Positions 21,917 to 34,381 of a stretch of 64,000 nt of DNA are shown piece after piece. Both the position numbers and the translations under genes were made by a program. Where the stretch lies: NCBI RefSeq assembly GCF_945859705.1, contig NC_079134.1, positions 52,134,402 through 52,198,401 on the forward strand. Reading direction: 5' to 3'. This DNA is from Episyrphus balteatus. Taxonomy: Eukaryota; Arthropoda; Insecta; Diptera; Syrphidae. The notes under the pieces were generated by a model. It made no database searches. It was not told the DNA's origin and was given only the letters and a program-made list of their open reading frames with translations. The first letter of the stretch is position 1. The number at the start of each line of letters is the position of its first letter.

Positions 21917-24789
21917 TAATATCATGTGAAAATATTGAATATTTTTTTCAAATCTAATCTCACTGTATTAATTAAATTAGCGTTCAATAAGTATTTAGGT
22001 CCTATCTTATTTTTTATTACGATCTGTTTAAACCAATATGGTCTTTATAGTTGTTTGATCATTTTCAAAGTAACCTTAATTAAATATATAGATAAATTTG
22101 TACAAATTGTTTTTATTTAAACCTAAATTTAAAATAATATTTTTCATATTGCCTGAAATCTTTCTTCAGAAGAAAAATTCTCGAAAACGAGTATTATTTA
22201 TTAAAATAACTCATATATTTTCCAAGAAAGTATTTAAGTATACTATTTCAATTTTAAAAGATTTAAGATCTTTCTTTATATTTTAGTTTTAATCTAAACA
22301 AGAGTGTTCTATTTTAATAATTATTCATGATTACTTTATGTGAATGAATTCAGCGATGCATTCAGGAAAAGTTTATTTCTTAAAATCAATAAACTTCCAA
22401 GTACATATTATGTAAATTCATGAACATACTAGGAATTCTATTCATAGAAGCAGAGCTTATGTTGATATAGACTCTTGAGGACAAAATGAAATACTATAGC
22501 ATTTAACTCATTTTCATAATCCTTTAATTTACAATGAGAGACATATTATGGTTCAGTTTTTGGTTCTAACTTAATATGCACTCCATTCTCTATAATTAAA
22601 AGATTATGACGTAAACCGATTGAAGCGGAAAAGGATACTTTAAAGGGCTAACGTTACCTATGCATTTTGAAACCAAATTTAATTTTACAAACCACATTTA
22701 GCAGACAAGTTGTTTCCTTATTTAGTGTTTGTAGTTTAAAGAGCTTCAATTTATTGCCAATTGTGAGGAGTGATTTTCCAAAACTGTGTAAAAACCCTGT
22801 TTACTTTTTTTTTAAAACTAAATATACTTTTTAATTAAACAACCCAAGCTAATTTATCCCACAAATCGGGCTTTAAAACAGGTGAAAACTGAAAATCGTA
22901 TGAAAAATCACAATTTTGCTTTAGTTTTTTTCGATTTCCTGTGAATTGACAAAATGTGTTTACCTACATCCACTTTTGAAAAGTCACTTCTGAAGTGTAC
23001 TGGCCCAATGTCACAATAATGGAAAATTAATTGATACTTTCTATATTAAAATATACTTAACCTTGTCCCTCCTTAACTTAAGTACTTATTGGATTTCCTC
23101 GGAAATAAAGAAAATTCTATCTTGCTTTTGAACTATAATGATGATTGACATTGCATAGTGCCAAAAATCTGTTTCCATTTTGAAAGAATATTCTCTAGTT
23201 TTTTAAGTTCTTGTGGGCAGTGAATAGAATGCATTTACTAATAAATGGAGAAATAGACTTGAGGCCCAAAAGAGTATTTTTTTATCTTTGGCCAAGAACT
23301 TCTTCAGAAATGCTTCCAAAATTAATCTAAGAAATTGTGGTTTGAAACCTATCAAACCTTCTTTCTTATAAACTCGAAATAAGAAATTATTAAAATTTAA
23401 TTGCATTCAAAGAAAATTTAAATTGCATCATAAAGGTTATTTCGAAAACTGGCTATGATAGTGCAAAATTTGAGGTAAAATTTATTTAAATATTCCAAAA
23501 ACTGTAATCAATCTTCAAACTATCTCTTTCATCAAAAACATAGATCACAGATTATTTTTCTTTTCCTATGAGATAGATAAATTAATAAAAAACAAAAAAA
23601 AACAAAGTTTTCATAATTTTAATTGAATTCTTGTCTTTAATAATGAATATGAGACAAAAGACAATATCTACCTCAAAACGTAGTTCTTTTTACTGCAAAT
23701 AAATTGAGCAAACCATTTGAAATCATTTCACAGTTTATTGTTCCATAAAATTATTATTCCAATCTTGATGTATTTATTTGTTTTCTTGTTTGATTTATAT
23801 GAATTTATATCAAACGAGCTTAACTGATTTGCATAAAGATCTAGTCTCAAGCAATATTTGCTGCTGATTGAACAAGATTTATGTATGTTTACTTTTGATT
23901 TTATTATGTGTTTATGTCCAGTTTTGATTATTTCAAATTTGTCCCAACATAAACAAGTTTATTTCTATATATACGTGCAAATGCAAATATAAACTAAATC
24001 AATTGAACACCCTTACATATGCATACTAAAATATTACAAATAGTTCTCGAATTCCTATATAGCATTAACAAGGACATCTCGTTTACAAAATAGATAAAAT
24101 CTTCTTCGCTTTTGCTTTCTAAAATGCCTGCCAGGTTTTCAATTTCTTTTGTGTATAGTTTACAAGCAATAGTTACAACACAGCACCTGCTCGAGCGTCA
24201 TTGTCCTTCGATTTTGAATAAAATTATCTTCAGGGCAGGCATCCTCTTTCATTTATTGTCGAGTTTTTTTTTGCTTTTTTTCCTCTCTTTAATTCTTGGG
24301 TTTCGTCACCCCAGAGTTAAGCCAAAAAGACATTTTGGAAAATTTTCCCATAAATTGCATTCGTATGTTATCTACAGACCAGAGAAAACATTGTGTTCCT
24401 TTTCTCATATCCTTCTCCAGGATGCTGTCGATTTCCTAAATGGCTTGTTGAAGCTGGCAGAAAATACATGCATAGAGAGGTGCTTTAACAATACCTTCAT
24501 CTTTGTGAAAATTGAATATAGTTTTATTGTGAGCTTTTTTTAAACTTTAAATGGTATTTAAAGTTTAGAGTAAAAAAAAACACTATCACATAATTATGCA
24601 GTTTCATAAATAATAAATGGACCATATTCCATAGTTTGAGTTGTTAATCATTGTAGATAAAAATATTTCGTGGTTTTAATCAAAACAACATTACGAAGTT
24701 CAAAAAAGTTAATTTCGTCATGGAATTAGCCGTTCTGTGCGTACATCTGTAAATCGGGACTAAACAGATCAATAGATTATAGCTTCTCT
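21917..24789. other. Unassigned AT-rich non-coding sequence
   Basis: No gene or clear repeat was recognised. A frame at 24,112-24,543 (+) of 143 codons is the longest non-transposon frame here; it has no recognisable domain and I do not call it a gene. Confidence 0.4.
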
Positions 24790-24940
24790 CCCATTTAACT
24801 TTTTTGCATTACAATATTCTCGAAAACGGCTTAATTATATTTCGATTAAACAAGAAAGAGAGTCTAAGATATTAGTGATTCTAACAAAACTTCGTTTTTA
24901 ATTTTCTCGAAAAATTCGGATAGCAAAAATATGCCCACTG
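24790..24940 (-). repeat. Dispersed repeat, family B, copy 2
   Basis: Inverted, moderately similar copy of about 10,965-11,100. Complementary blocks include GAAAACGGCTTAA near 24,821, TATTAGTGATT near 24,870 and CTTCGTTTTTAATTTT near 24,890. Confidence 0.6.
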
Positions 24941-27900
24941 ATTTTTTGAAAAAAAACTGACATTTTAACACGTGAATTTTCGATTGAAAATAAGGGTGTT
25001 TATTTGATATTAAGTCAAAATAAGGTGAACAAATAAATATTTTAAATCAAATAAATAACTGTGTATCTGGGACATAATAAGGTAAATTTTTACAAAATTT
25101 AGTAGAAAAATTTTTGTTTTTGAAAAAGATAAAAATAAAAAACCAAAAATTTGGTTATTTGAATTTTTCACATAAATTTTGAGGTTATGTAAAAAAATTG
25201 TCGACACAAAAGTTGTAGATCTTTTCACTACCTTCAACTTTTCTATACAACTTTTTTCCATACGACTTGGGTTTTTGCCGGAAATCGAGATATACCATTT
25301 TTTACCATTAAAACTCAACCCACTCACTTCCCGAACTCGGCTCGTCCGTAATTTATTTTTCCTTTAATTTTTACCACATTCAGCTCCTTTTCCAATGGGT
25401 TTCATTCTACTATGATTTTTTTTACTTTTCAATGTTTTTGAAGGCATTGGCACTCCTCTATATGAATAAACTGGCCCTAAAAAGTAAAAAATAAAATATT
25501 TAGTTTGAAAAACTAAAAATACGCTTTAATCACGCATAATTTAAGTGACTTCTAGTGAATAGTTAGATCAAAAAGTGTAGAGTGCATTTTTGTTGCCTGT
25601 AGTTTTATAAAGCTTGAACAAAGCGCTCGACGCTTTTTGATCTAACCATTCACTGTGGCAATTAAATTATTTTATATTTTTATAGCGTATTTTTAAACTT
25701 TTAAGTCAATCGCTTAATTTCATCAAAGAGTGAACCAATTTTTTTCAAAACTTATAAACAGCCCTTTCTTATCATTTTTAGCATAAAATGTATTTAGATT
25801 TAAAAAAAGTTTAAGGAAAAAAATATTTTGCTTTAATTTCCTGTAGTTATCTAAGATAATCACGGTCCTTGTCATATAAAAAAAAAAGGAAAATGGCTCT
25901 ATAGGTCCTATAGCTATTACCTAACGTAACCTGCCAAACGTCTTAATTTCTAACTTCCTCGTAAAATTATTTTAAAATTTTACAAAAATTAAAAAAAAAT
26001 CATTTTGGGATTTTTTGAAATAATAAAAACAATTATTTATTTTCTTTTTTTTTGAAAATATTTTTTTTTGCAAAAAGACCACAAGTTTTCATGAAATTTT
26101 GTTTTTATGGTTCAGAACGGCATACAAAAGTTTTTGGTTTAAATACTGTAACATATTTTTGCACCCAAATTATTTATTTATTTTGTTTTTTTTTTTCAAA
26201 ACACCACAAAAAAATAAAAAATAAATACAAAAATTCTTTTTTATACAAGAAATTCGTGTATTTAATTTTTTTGTTGCAGAAATATCACTACAAATTTCTT
26301 CTTCTTCTCTTGTTCTATCTGTCAACTGCAATAAGGATGTTAAAGCACAATTATTTTAAATAACTTCATTTGCAAAAATTCATGTAGAGCTCTTAATTTG
26401 ATTCAAAACAAGAACAAAATCGTTTTAAAAACATGAATACTATGAACAAATTAAGTGAAAATTATAATTTACTTTAATAAGGTTTTCTTTTTTGAAAATT
26501 TTTAATAATTTTAATATTACGGTTACGGTTACAAAAGCTTTTGTTTTAAAATGTTTGTTTTGTTTTTACAATTATAGGAATATGTATAAGATATTTGCTA
26601 AACCGTCCATTAATAACGAGGTGTGGTTTTTTATAACAAACTGAATTAAAAATGGAGACTATGATGAAAAATGAGGACTATATTCTCATTAATGTAAAGA
26701 GCTCATACTTGTTATTTCTGTGTCGGTATTTAAAAAACATAACAGATTTTTTGACATTTCCTTACTACTAACAATGTTAGCACACTGAAAAAACATACTT
26801 TGTGAGTAGGTAAATTAAAAACAATAATGGTCACTATGGCGTATACGTACTTTTTTATGTTTGTGGCAGCATTCTAAGACCAATGACTCAAAATATCTTT
26901 TACCTCTTGAGGAATTACTTCAGAAGTTTTGCTAACCTTCTTTGGTAAGACTTATTTATGTAAGTCCTTAATGGAACACATCTTCTTTAAACCTTTTTCT
27001 TAAACAATCATGGTTTGCTTCTACTATTTTTACTAAAAATTCTACATAAATTCGAGATAAATTTAATGTAGAAATAAAATCAACTTCAAATAAAAGTAAA
27101 TACAAAAAATGACTATATATCATCCTATCTTATTCCACGTTGTTTGTTTTCTATATCCTTAGGGAAACCTATATTTATTAATAGAAAATGTCACTACATT
27201 AATAAATAACTCGTTAAATACTCGTATGCGTAGTATCCAATGAATAAAGTCTCCCCAGTCTTCTTCCATTAGTCTCAAAGAACGAAACGAAACTCATGAA
27301 TGTTTACCAGGATTAATTTAATTCTAATTACTTTCGCAAACTCTCAGAATGTTCAATTAATGATATCTTCTCCCAAAAGGACTTTTCAAAATTATAATAA
27401 CATCATTCTTAATGAAAATGAAAAAAAAAAAAATATGAATAACGAAACATTCCATTATGAGACGAATTCTCCCATAAATTAATGCGATTCAATAAAATTC
27501 TTTCTATTCTTATTCCCAGAAGAACATAATAGGATTTTTTTTACAAAATACGTCTAAAAGGAAATGCAAATTACCTCTTCATTGACGTAGTCATATTTTT
27601 TCATTGAATTGTTTAAATTTTCATTGTTAACCCACTAACAAGATGTTTCAACGAACTTGTCTCAGGGATATTACTTTGACATTCTTATATAAACTCTGGG
27701 TGGCTGTGAATTTTATTTCACTTCCAGTTGCTAGACAACACCTGGTGATGGTAATTTCAATTGTAAATTAGCAAATATTATTTGACATCTCTGGCATTCT
27801 TCTATTAAAAGATTATAAGTTTTTTTTTCTTTGTCTAAGATGAGTAGCTTATTACAAAGCCTTCACAATATCTATCTCGATTTTCCTTAAAAAAAAATGA

Positions 27901-28981
27901 TTTGTCTCCACAAAAACAATACAAACTCACGAACAATTGTCTGCCCTTATCCTTGATCTATACAAACGTATATTTGAAAAGACATTTTGTGTCTGTATGA
28001 CATGATGCTGGTAGACTTATAACATCAATCATTTTAAGGGCAAAATTTATCAAAATAATTTAGAAAGCTCTCACAATTTCGGACAGACGACAACGACAAG
28101 AAGTAGCACACCGCATTGGCCAGGATTTTCCCATTATCACTCTTTTCATTTAAAAAATAAACCTACATTCATATTTTACTTTAGATAATATGAATGCGAT
28201 TGTGCGTGTAATGTTTATGTGGGAGAATGTTTTTGACACGTCTTGATGATTAAAGCATATAGAATTGTGGAACTGACAAGTTATTATTACAAATTACATG
28301 AAAAATTGTTTTTTTTTCACTTTTTTTTGTTTCTAAAAGATCGAATGTTACAAATTTTGACACATAATTTGAGTGTCAATAATGAAACGAAATATGTGCA
28401 TGGTTACTTTTTCGCACATATTTGTTGGTTTATTTTATTAGATTTGAGTTTCTCAAGTAGATAAATATCATCTAAATCTAATAGGTATGTGAAATGATGA
28501 TTATAGAAAAGAAGAAAAAAAAAAATAATTTTTTTCTTTATTATTTTGAAAAGGATTTTGCTAAGTAAAAAATACTTATCTTCCCTTAACTATTATTTGA
28601 CCAAGTTGCTAAAAACATTATCACATTGGTTGCTAAAACTTGGTCCTTTGTGGTGCCAAATAATGCATTTTATGTGTGCACTTTTTAAATAAAACAAAAA
28701 TTCTTTCAGATAAAATTTAAAAAAAATTGAAAAATAAAAAAATGGCAAGTAAAATGATACACAACTTTCAGACAAATCAAGGGGACACGGTAGTACCTTA
28801 TCCAAGTTCTTTATCAACTTTGATATTACACCCTTATTTACAGAATACAACTCAGGCCATTTTTGACCCCCTCCTAACTTCTATTTAAGTTACCAGACCT
28901 TTGAAACTCTTTTTATTTGTTAACCTAGTCAAAAACAAGCTCCTCAGGCAATTTCAGCTACTAAGGATGAGTAACTTTTGA
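24941..28981. other. Unassigned AT-rich non-coding sequence
   Basis: Repeat-like in places: 25,190-25,350 reads like a dispersed element, but no second copy or boundary is in the window. GGCGTATACGTA recurs at 26,838-26,849. No gene was recognised. Confidence 0.4.
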
Positions 28982-28989
28982 GGTATAGG

Positions 28990-29677
28990 TACGGTGACCA
29001 TCCGTCCCAATTTACCGGGGACTGTCCCGTATTTCTATAGCTCGTCTCGGGTTTTTATTTAATAAACCCGGAACGTATAAGTGTCCCTTATTTTGAAATT
29101 TGTCCCGTGATTGTCCCGTATTTGCAAATTCTTTGATTTTTATATTCAAAATTCTTAATTACTTTGTAAGGAAAACAAGAAAACAGTAGTGGTTAGAAAA
29201 TAAAAGTTTTTCTAATTTTCCGGATAAGATTTAAGATTTTTCCTCAACTATTTAGTTCCAGCTTGAAAAGCTACCCCAGGAAAAGTTTTTTTTTTCGAAT
29301 AATGTGCAACATATAGAAGAGTTAAGAACCTAGCAAAATTTTAGAACTTTTTAGTTCATGTTAAAAGTTCAATTAAAGATTACACAACTTCAAAATCGAT
29401 TTAAATAAAAATTAAAATGTTAAAAACCAGCTCCCACGATTTTGATTAAAAAAATATTTTTTAGAAGTTATTAACAGTATACCTATTACAAAACCGTTTT
29501 CTTCATTTATGACTTCCTTGTAAACGATTTAAATGATTTCAACAAAAATGTTCCATAGAAATCGTTTAAAAAATCTAAGGAATGACTACGAAAAGTCATT
29601 TAAAAAATCAATTTTTTTTTTGAAAAATCGATATTTTCAAAATGATCCAACGAATTTTTAGAAATATGGTCACCGAA
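28990..29677. mobile_element. Non-autonomous hAT-like element with 8-bp target duplication
   Basis: 688 bp. The left end starts TACGGTGACCATCCGTCCC and the right end, read inward, starts TTCGGTGACCATAT, so the shared terminal core is CGGTGACCAT. GGTATAGG flanks both sides perfectly (28,982-28,989 and 29,678-29,685). An 8-bp duplication with short termini fits hAT. Near the left end GTCCCGTATTT appears twice and a short palindrome (CGGGTTTTTATT/AATAAACCCG) follows. No transposase was recognised. Confidence 0.85.
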
Positions 29678-29685
29678 GGTATAGG

Positions 29686-30128
29686 GCTTCCAAAATCACA
29701 AAAAGCATTATTGACATAACTGTTAAAAAAGGAGAAAAGTTCTGTTACGTTGAAATTATGCTGGCACAAAAAGCAATGCGATATTTAAGTGAAGTCCCCA
29801 AAAAATTTTAGTAAAACCAAAAATCTCCAGGGGGAAAGGTGTTCAAAGGACAAAGTCTTTTTTTTTTAATGTTTCCACAGCCTTCAAAAACCTCCACATA
29901 CCCAAGTTTTTTTTTTTGAATGGACAAAATTAATGCGGCGCGATTTGCTTGATACAGCGCAGCAGCATCATTTTGGTATTTTCCCTTGGGGATTTTTTTG
30001 TTTGACATTTTTTGGGGGGAATTTTAGGGATTTCGGCATTGGGGTTTTTTTCTATTTGGTCTTATCGGTTTTGGCCATTCATCACTATAAAATTGATCAC
30101 CATAAAATTCATCATCCATAAAAGTGTA
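29686..30128. other. Non-coding spacer
   Basis: Mixed A- and T-run sequence with a G-rich patch near 30,000-30,060. No gene was recognised. Confidence 0.5.
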
Positions 30129-30273
30129 CCAAGTTCTAAAGTTTGGTTTTAAATTTGTAACACTTTAATTTTAATTGTTTATTTGGAAAGTTTTCAAAAA
30201 ACTTTACAAATTGCAAAGAAAACAATAAAAATTTAATTGATAGAAATTTAAAACCGCAGACTTTAGAACCTGG
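30129..30273. mobile_element. 145-bp MITE-like inverted repeat
   Basis: Arms at about 30,129-30,180 and 30,222-30,273 are inverted complements. The left end reads CCAAGTTCTAAAGTTTGGTT, the right end inward reads CCAGGTTCTAAAGTCTGCGG, and both continue TTTAAATTT..AA..TTTAATTTT.ATTGTTT. No convincing target duplication was found, so the superfamily is unknown. Confidence 0.65.
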
Positions 30274-32929
30274 TTTTCACATTTTTCCAGAAAAAAATTT
30301 AGGTATATCTTACAAAAATTTTACTTTTTTTTGTGGGCTATATTTCTTTCTTCAATACACTCTAATATCGTTTTAGTCGACGTTTCGCGATTGAAGAGAG
30401 ACCCACGAAAAAAGTAAATTTTTTTTACTTAAAAAGGTCACGAAAGGAGGAATTAATTCTAACCTTAAAGGCTCACTTAGCCTGATCAGCACATTGGTTC
30501 CTTAGGAAGCTCTAATTTTTTAAATAGTTTTATTTTTCACATTTTGAATGTAGTTTTATACAATTTTTTTTCAATTTATTCGTATCACACATGCGTTTTT
30601 TAAGCCTTACTTTAATAATAATCAGTAACTAAAATTAAAATAACAAAAAAAAATGTTTTAAGTACAAAAATATTACAAATTTTTTCATTGATTTGTGTGC
30701 ATGTTTATGCATGAATAATAATAATTTTAAAACTAGAGTTGCTAGAAAAAAACCAATGTTTTTTCGAAGGCCATGACTGATTCCTCCTGTCTCGATTTAT
30801 CTTTCGAAATCGTTCTTAATTACAAACTGAAAGAAATATGTTTCCATTCCATATTGATAATTATTTCCAACGTTTTATTAAACCAAAACTCTCAAAGGTA
30901 AACAATATGTATTCTATCAATCATCTCAATTTATTACCATGTATCTTGACCCAAAAAAAGAAAACATCTATAGAAACTATGGATAATCCTTACAAATTAA
31001 ATATTAACAGAGTATTTCATTTCCGTAAAGTGGGTAGGTAGTAGCAATAAATATTCGTAGCCCTTGAGTTCAACGAATAAATTCTCGAATTCTTCTTGTG
31101 CACTTCAGCGTCATTGTTATATTTTTGTATACTTTCAATGAGATTTTCCTTTTCCTTGCATTACATTGGTTATATAACTGTTCCACTTAGAAATGCAATT
31201 AAAATTTTCTACGCTCTGTAACATTAATGCTAAGGATGATCATCAATTTCACAATGAGCTATCACTACCTTATACATTTTATAGAAACGAAAACGAAAGA
31301 GCCAGAGAGAAAAAAGGCAGCAAAAAAAAAAGATGAAAAAAGAATCTTTCCTCGAAGGAGTTTCCAAATTCTGAATCTTCTTCACATTGGAAACATTCCA
31401 AGAGCGCACACCAAAGCCATTAGCACCCTTCAGACAATGCTTAAGCCACCAAAGATGAAAGACATGGAAAACACACAAAAATTTCTTCATCTTCATCGTC
31501 GTCCTTCGGCGCAGTAAGGATTTTCTCACACTCAGCATTTTCTAGGGCATATAAGACCATAATGAAAAGCACACATTTATATAAGGAAGAACCGTTTTCA
31601 ACACGAAAGAGAAAGTTTTTTTTTTTTTCTTTTCGTTTAAGTACATTTACAAGTACTATGATGATGACGTCGCACGTTGTGGAGCCGCTACCGTTGGGGG
31701 CAAGTAAAACGAAAAAAAAACACTGAGAAAAAAAAACTAAACCAACCGCCATCGCCTCTTGCATTTATCTCAGCAGCTTATTCTACTCCACTTTGCAGCA
31801 CCATTTGCCCATTTTCGACAAGGAAACCTTTAAATATCAGCAAAAAAAAAATAGAGAAAGTAAAAGAAAAAGCACGAAGACACATTTTTGCACTTCATAA
31901 ATAGGTCGACAGCACGCTCATAGCCCTCATAGCGCGGTCCTTGTTGTATTCTTTAAGAAAGTTCCTAGTAAATTCATATTGAAGTAAGGTCCTTCTGTAT
32001 GAGGAGCGCTGTAGCTGGCTGCCAAAGCCAATGTTCCACACAGCTAAAAGGATTAACTTCAATTGTAGTCTCCACTGAAGAGTGACGGTAAAGGGCCTTA
32101 AAAGAATTCACAAATTGCTCGCTGAGTGGTTAACCTCAAAGGGCTTCCTCTAAGTTCAAAGAGTTTTTGTAGATTGAAAAGCGCACCCTGCTAAGAAAGG
32201 AGACTGTTCATGTTCATTCTCTGAATAGAGAGACCAAGTTAAGTTGCTTTTGTTTTGAAGCAAGAAATTAAGGATTGCGGAAACTATATAATATTACAAA
32301 AAAAAAAAAGTTCTGCAGAAACAACTAACTATGATATTAAGTTATACGACTTTTAATGAAATAGATTCCTGCGTCCATTGCAAATAAACGTTTATGGGGT
32401 GAAGTCTGAAGTTTCAAGGGTGACTTTTATTAAGGGTGATTATTATTTAGAAACTTAGCACTGCTTGAGCGTGAAACTCATATTTAGATGTAGAGGAATT
32501 GGAAGGAAAGAATTTTTTGACCAATGTGTTTTAAAAATAAATGATAAGCTATTAGGCCAAAGTCTTTGAATATATTTCAGCAGCAGACTACAAAAGGGAA
32601 TGTAGTACGGAAAAAATTGCGGATTGTAGTGACATCGAAAAAATTGTATATGAACTCTCGGGGACTACTAAACAACGTCGTTATAATGTACATCGCTGTT
32701 GAACTTTGCAGGTCCAGTACAAGGGACACCACTGATTGCAGATGAGTGCCGCATATAGAATATATGCATTATGCAAATCAAATTTGTGCTTATAAAGCGA
32801 TATGCGAAGAAGAGATAAACCTACTCAAATATGCAATTGTACATGCTTTGCCAATCTCCTCGCAAGATGTTGAAATTGGACAAAGAGTCCATCAAACTAA
32901 TCACTACTACACGAAGCACTATTAAGCTA
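30274..32929. other. Unassigned non-coding sequence
   Basis: A short inverted repeat occurs at 30,321-30,421 (TTTACTTTTTT.GTGGG and complement). Opposite-strand ORFs overlap at 31,230-31,764 without family signature. The stretches 31,900-32,300 and 32,570-32,920 are less AT-rich and look like decayed older sequence of unknown origin. Confidence 0.4.
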
Positions 32930-34381
32930 GGATTACACGATCAACTAAATTGGTTAACGCGTTGACTCTCTGACGTCAAAATCTTTCCCATCGTGTGATC
33001 GTCACAAAAAACGCTGCCAACGCATTAACACAGCGCCGGATTTGGGGCAGTGCAACCGGGCCCCCAAATAAAAGGGGCTCCCACAAAATCAAAAAAAAAA
33101 AAAAAAGAATTTAACCACCAAAAAAGAATGATGCAAAAAAAAAAAATTTTTCTGTTTTGTGGACAGTTTGAAAAAAATTCAATTTTATTGATTTGTACTT
33201 CAAAATAATGATGTTCGCTAAGGAAAAACAGTCAGATGATGTGGTCCACTTTTATAATACGCAAAATTTTAGTTAACAGTCCACGAATAAAAACAAATTG
33301 TCTTTACAATATTGTAATTTTCAATTAATACCGAAAACCAAGATTTCAAAAAAAAAGCAAATAGTATAAATTTCAGATTACGAAAATTATATGTATTTCC
33401 AAAATATAAATGAAAAAACCTAGTATGAGAGTTTTTTCTGAAAGTTTGAGCAATTCAAAAAACTATCTTAATATTTCAGAAATAAGCGTTTTTAACTGGA
33501 AGTCTCCAAACGTTGTCACAAAGTAATTCGAAATATGTAAGATGTCCAGTCAAAATGAGATACATATGTAATTAATCTCTCCTAAAAGGTAAAGCATTAA
33601 AATATCCAAAGTTTTCAAGTGCAAAAATTTAATTTTATTTAAACTAAAAAGAAACACATATAGGAATGAAGAGAATAGTATTTTTTTTATTGTAATACGT
33701 TATTTCTAATATACTTTTTTTGCAACAAGTTTCTTTCTGATTCTATACAATTTAAATTTGAAGAATTAAATATAACGAAATACCTTGTCTCCTTCAATAT
33801 TAAATGGATATAAATATTTTGATTGAGACTCTGTGTGAAATAAACTAGCAATTTAATTTGTCCAAAGTACCTACTTAACCTCATGAATTTGCGGCTTTCT
33901 AAAAAGAAGCTCATAAAAAGTAAAGGAAAAAGATATTTTTTGGATCCCTGACTTTAACTCTTAATATAAACTATTTTGAATTTCGTAATTTTATAATGAT
34001 TCTGTTCCCAAAGTAATGATTTGAAAAGCAGCACAATTCCACATTTAAAGAAATTCCATGTTCAAGTAAAATTATTTGTAAAATGGAATTGAAGGTAAAA
34101 AAAACAGGGCTAGTATAAAACAACCTTTGAGTCACAAAATCATACCATTTTATGGTATTTATCTTCTGTTCCCTATAAATTTAAAACTATCAAAAATAAT
34201 CTTAATTTTATTTTGGAAATAAGTTTGTTGAGAGCCCCCACTTTTTTTTTTGCAGCCCCGGGGCCCCCACAGCTTTAAATCCGGCTCTGCATTAACACTA
34301 TGACAGAATGAAGACAATGCTTTCGGTGACGTCAGAAAGTAAACGCGTTGACCGATGTCGTTGACCGCGAAATTAGAATCC
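32930..34381. mobile_element. Palindromic MITE interrupted by a hAT element
   Basis: The left arm starts GGATTACACGATCAACTAAA at 32,930 and contains AACGCGTTGACTCTCTGACG, ending TCA at 32,978. The right arm, 34,327-34,381, reads inward GGATTCTAATTTCGCGGTCA and contains AACGCGTTTACTTTCTGACG. Between them sits a 1,259-bp hAT element plus one target-site copy. With that insertion set aside, the host element would be about 185 bp. The order of events is therefore MITE first, hAT second. Confidence 0.8.
33031..34289. mobile_element. hAT-type element with 8-bp target duplication
   Basis: 1,259 bp. The left end is CAGCGCCGGATTTGGGGC and the right end read inward is CAGAGCCGGATTTAAAGC, each followed by a GGGCCCC-rich subterminal stretch. 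CATTAACA flanks both sides perfectly (33,023-33,030 and 34,290-34,297). The CAG start, GCCGGATTT core and 8-bp duplication are typical of hAT. The interior is AT-rich with no recognisable transposase, so the copy is non-autonomous. Confidence 0.9.

Noticed and set aside
24112..24543. 143-codon plus-strand open frame
   Set aside because: Composition is driven by T/A codons, it has no recognisable domain, and no splice or promoter context supports a gene.
31230..31764. Overlapping open frames on both strands
   Set aside because: Frames on opposite strands overlap over the same A/G-rich sequence, which points to compositional openness rather than coding.
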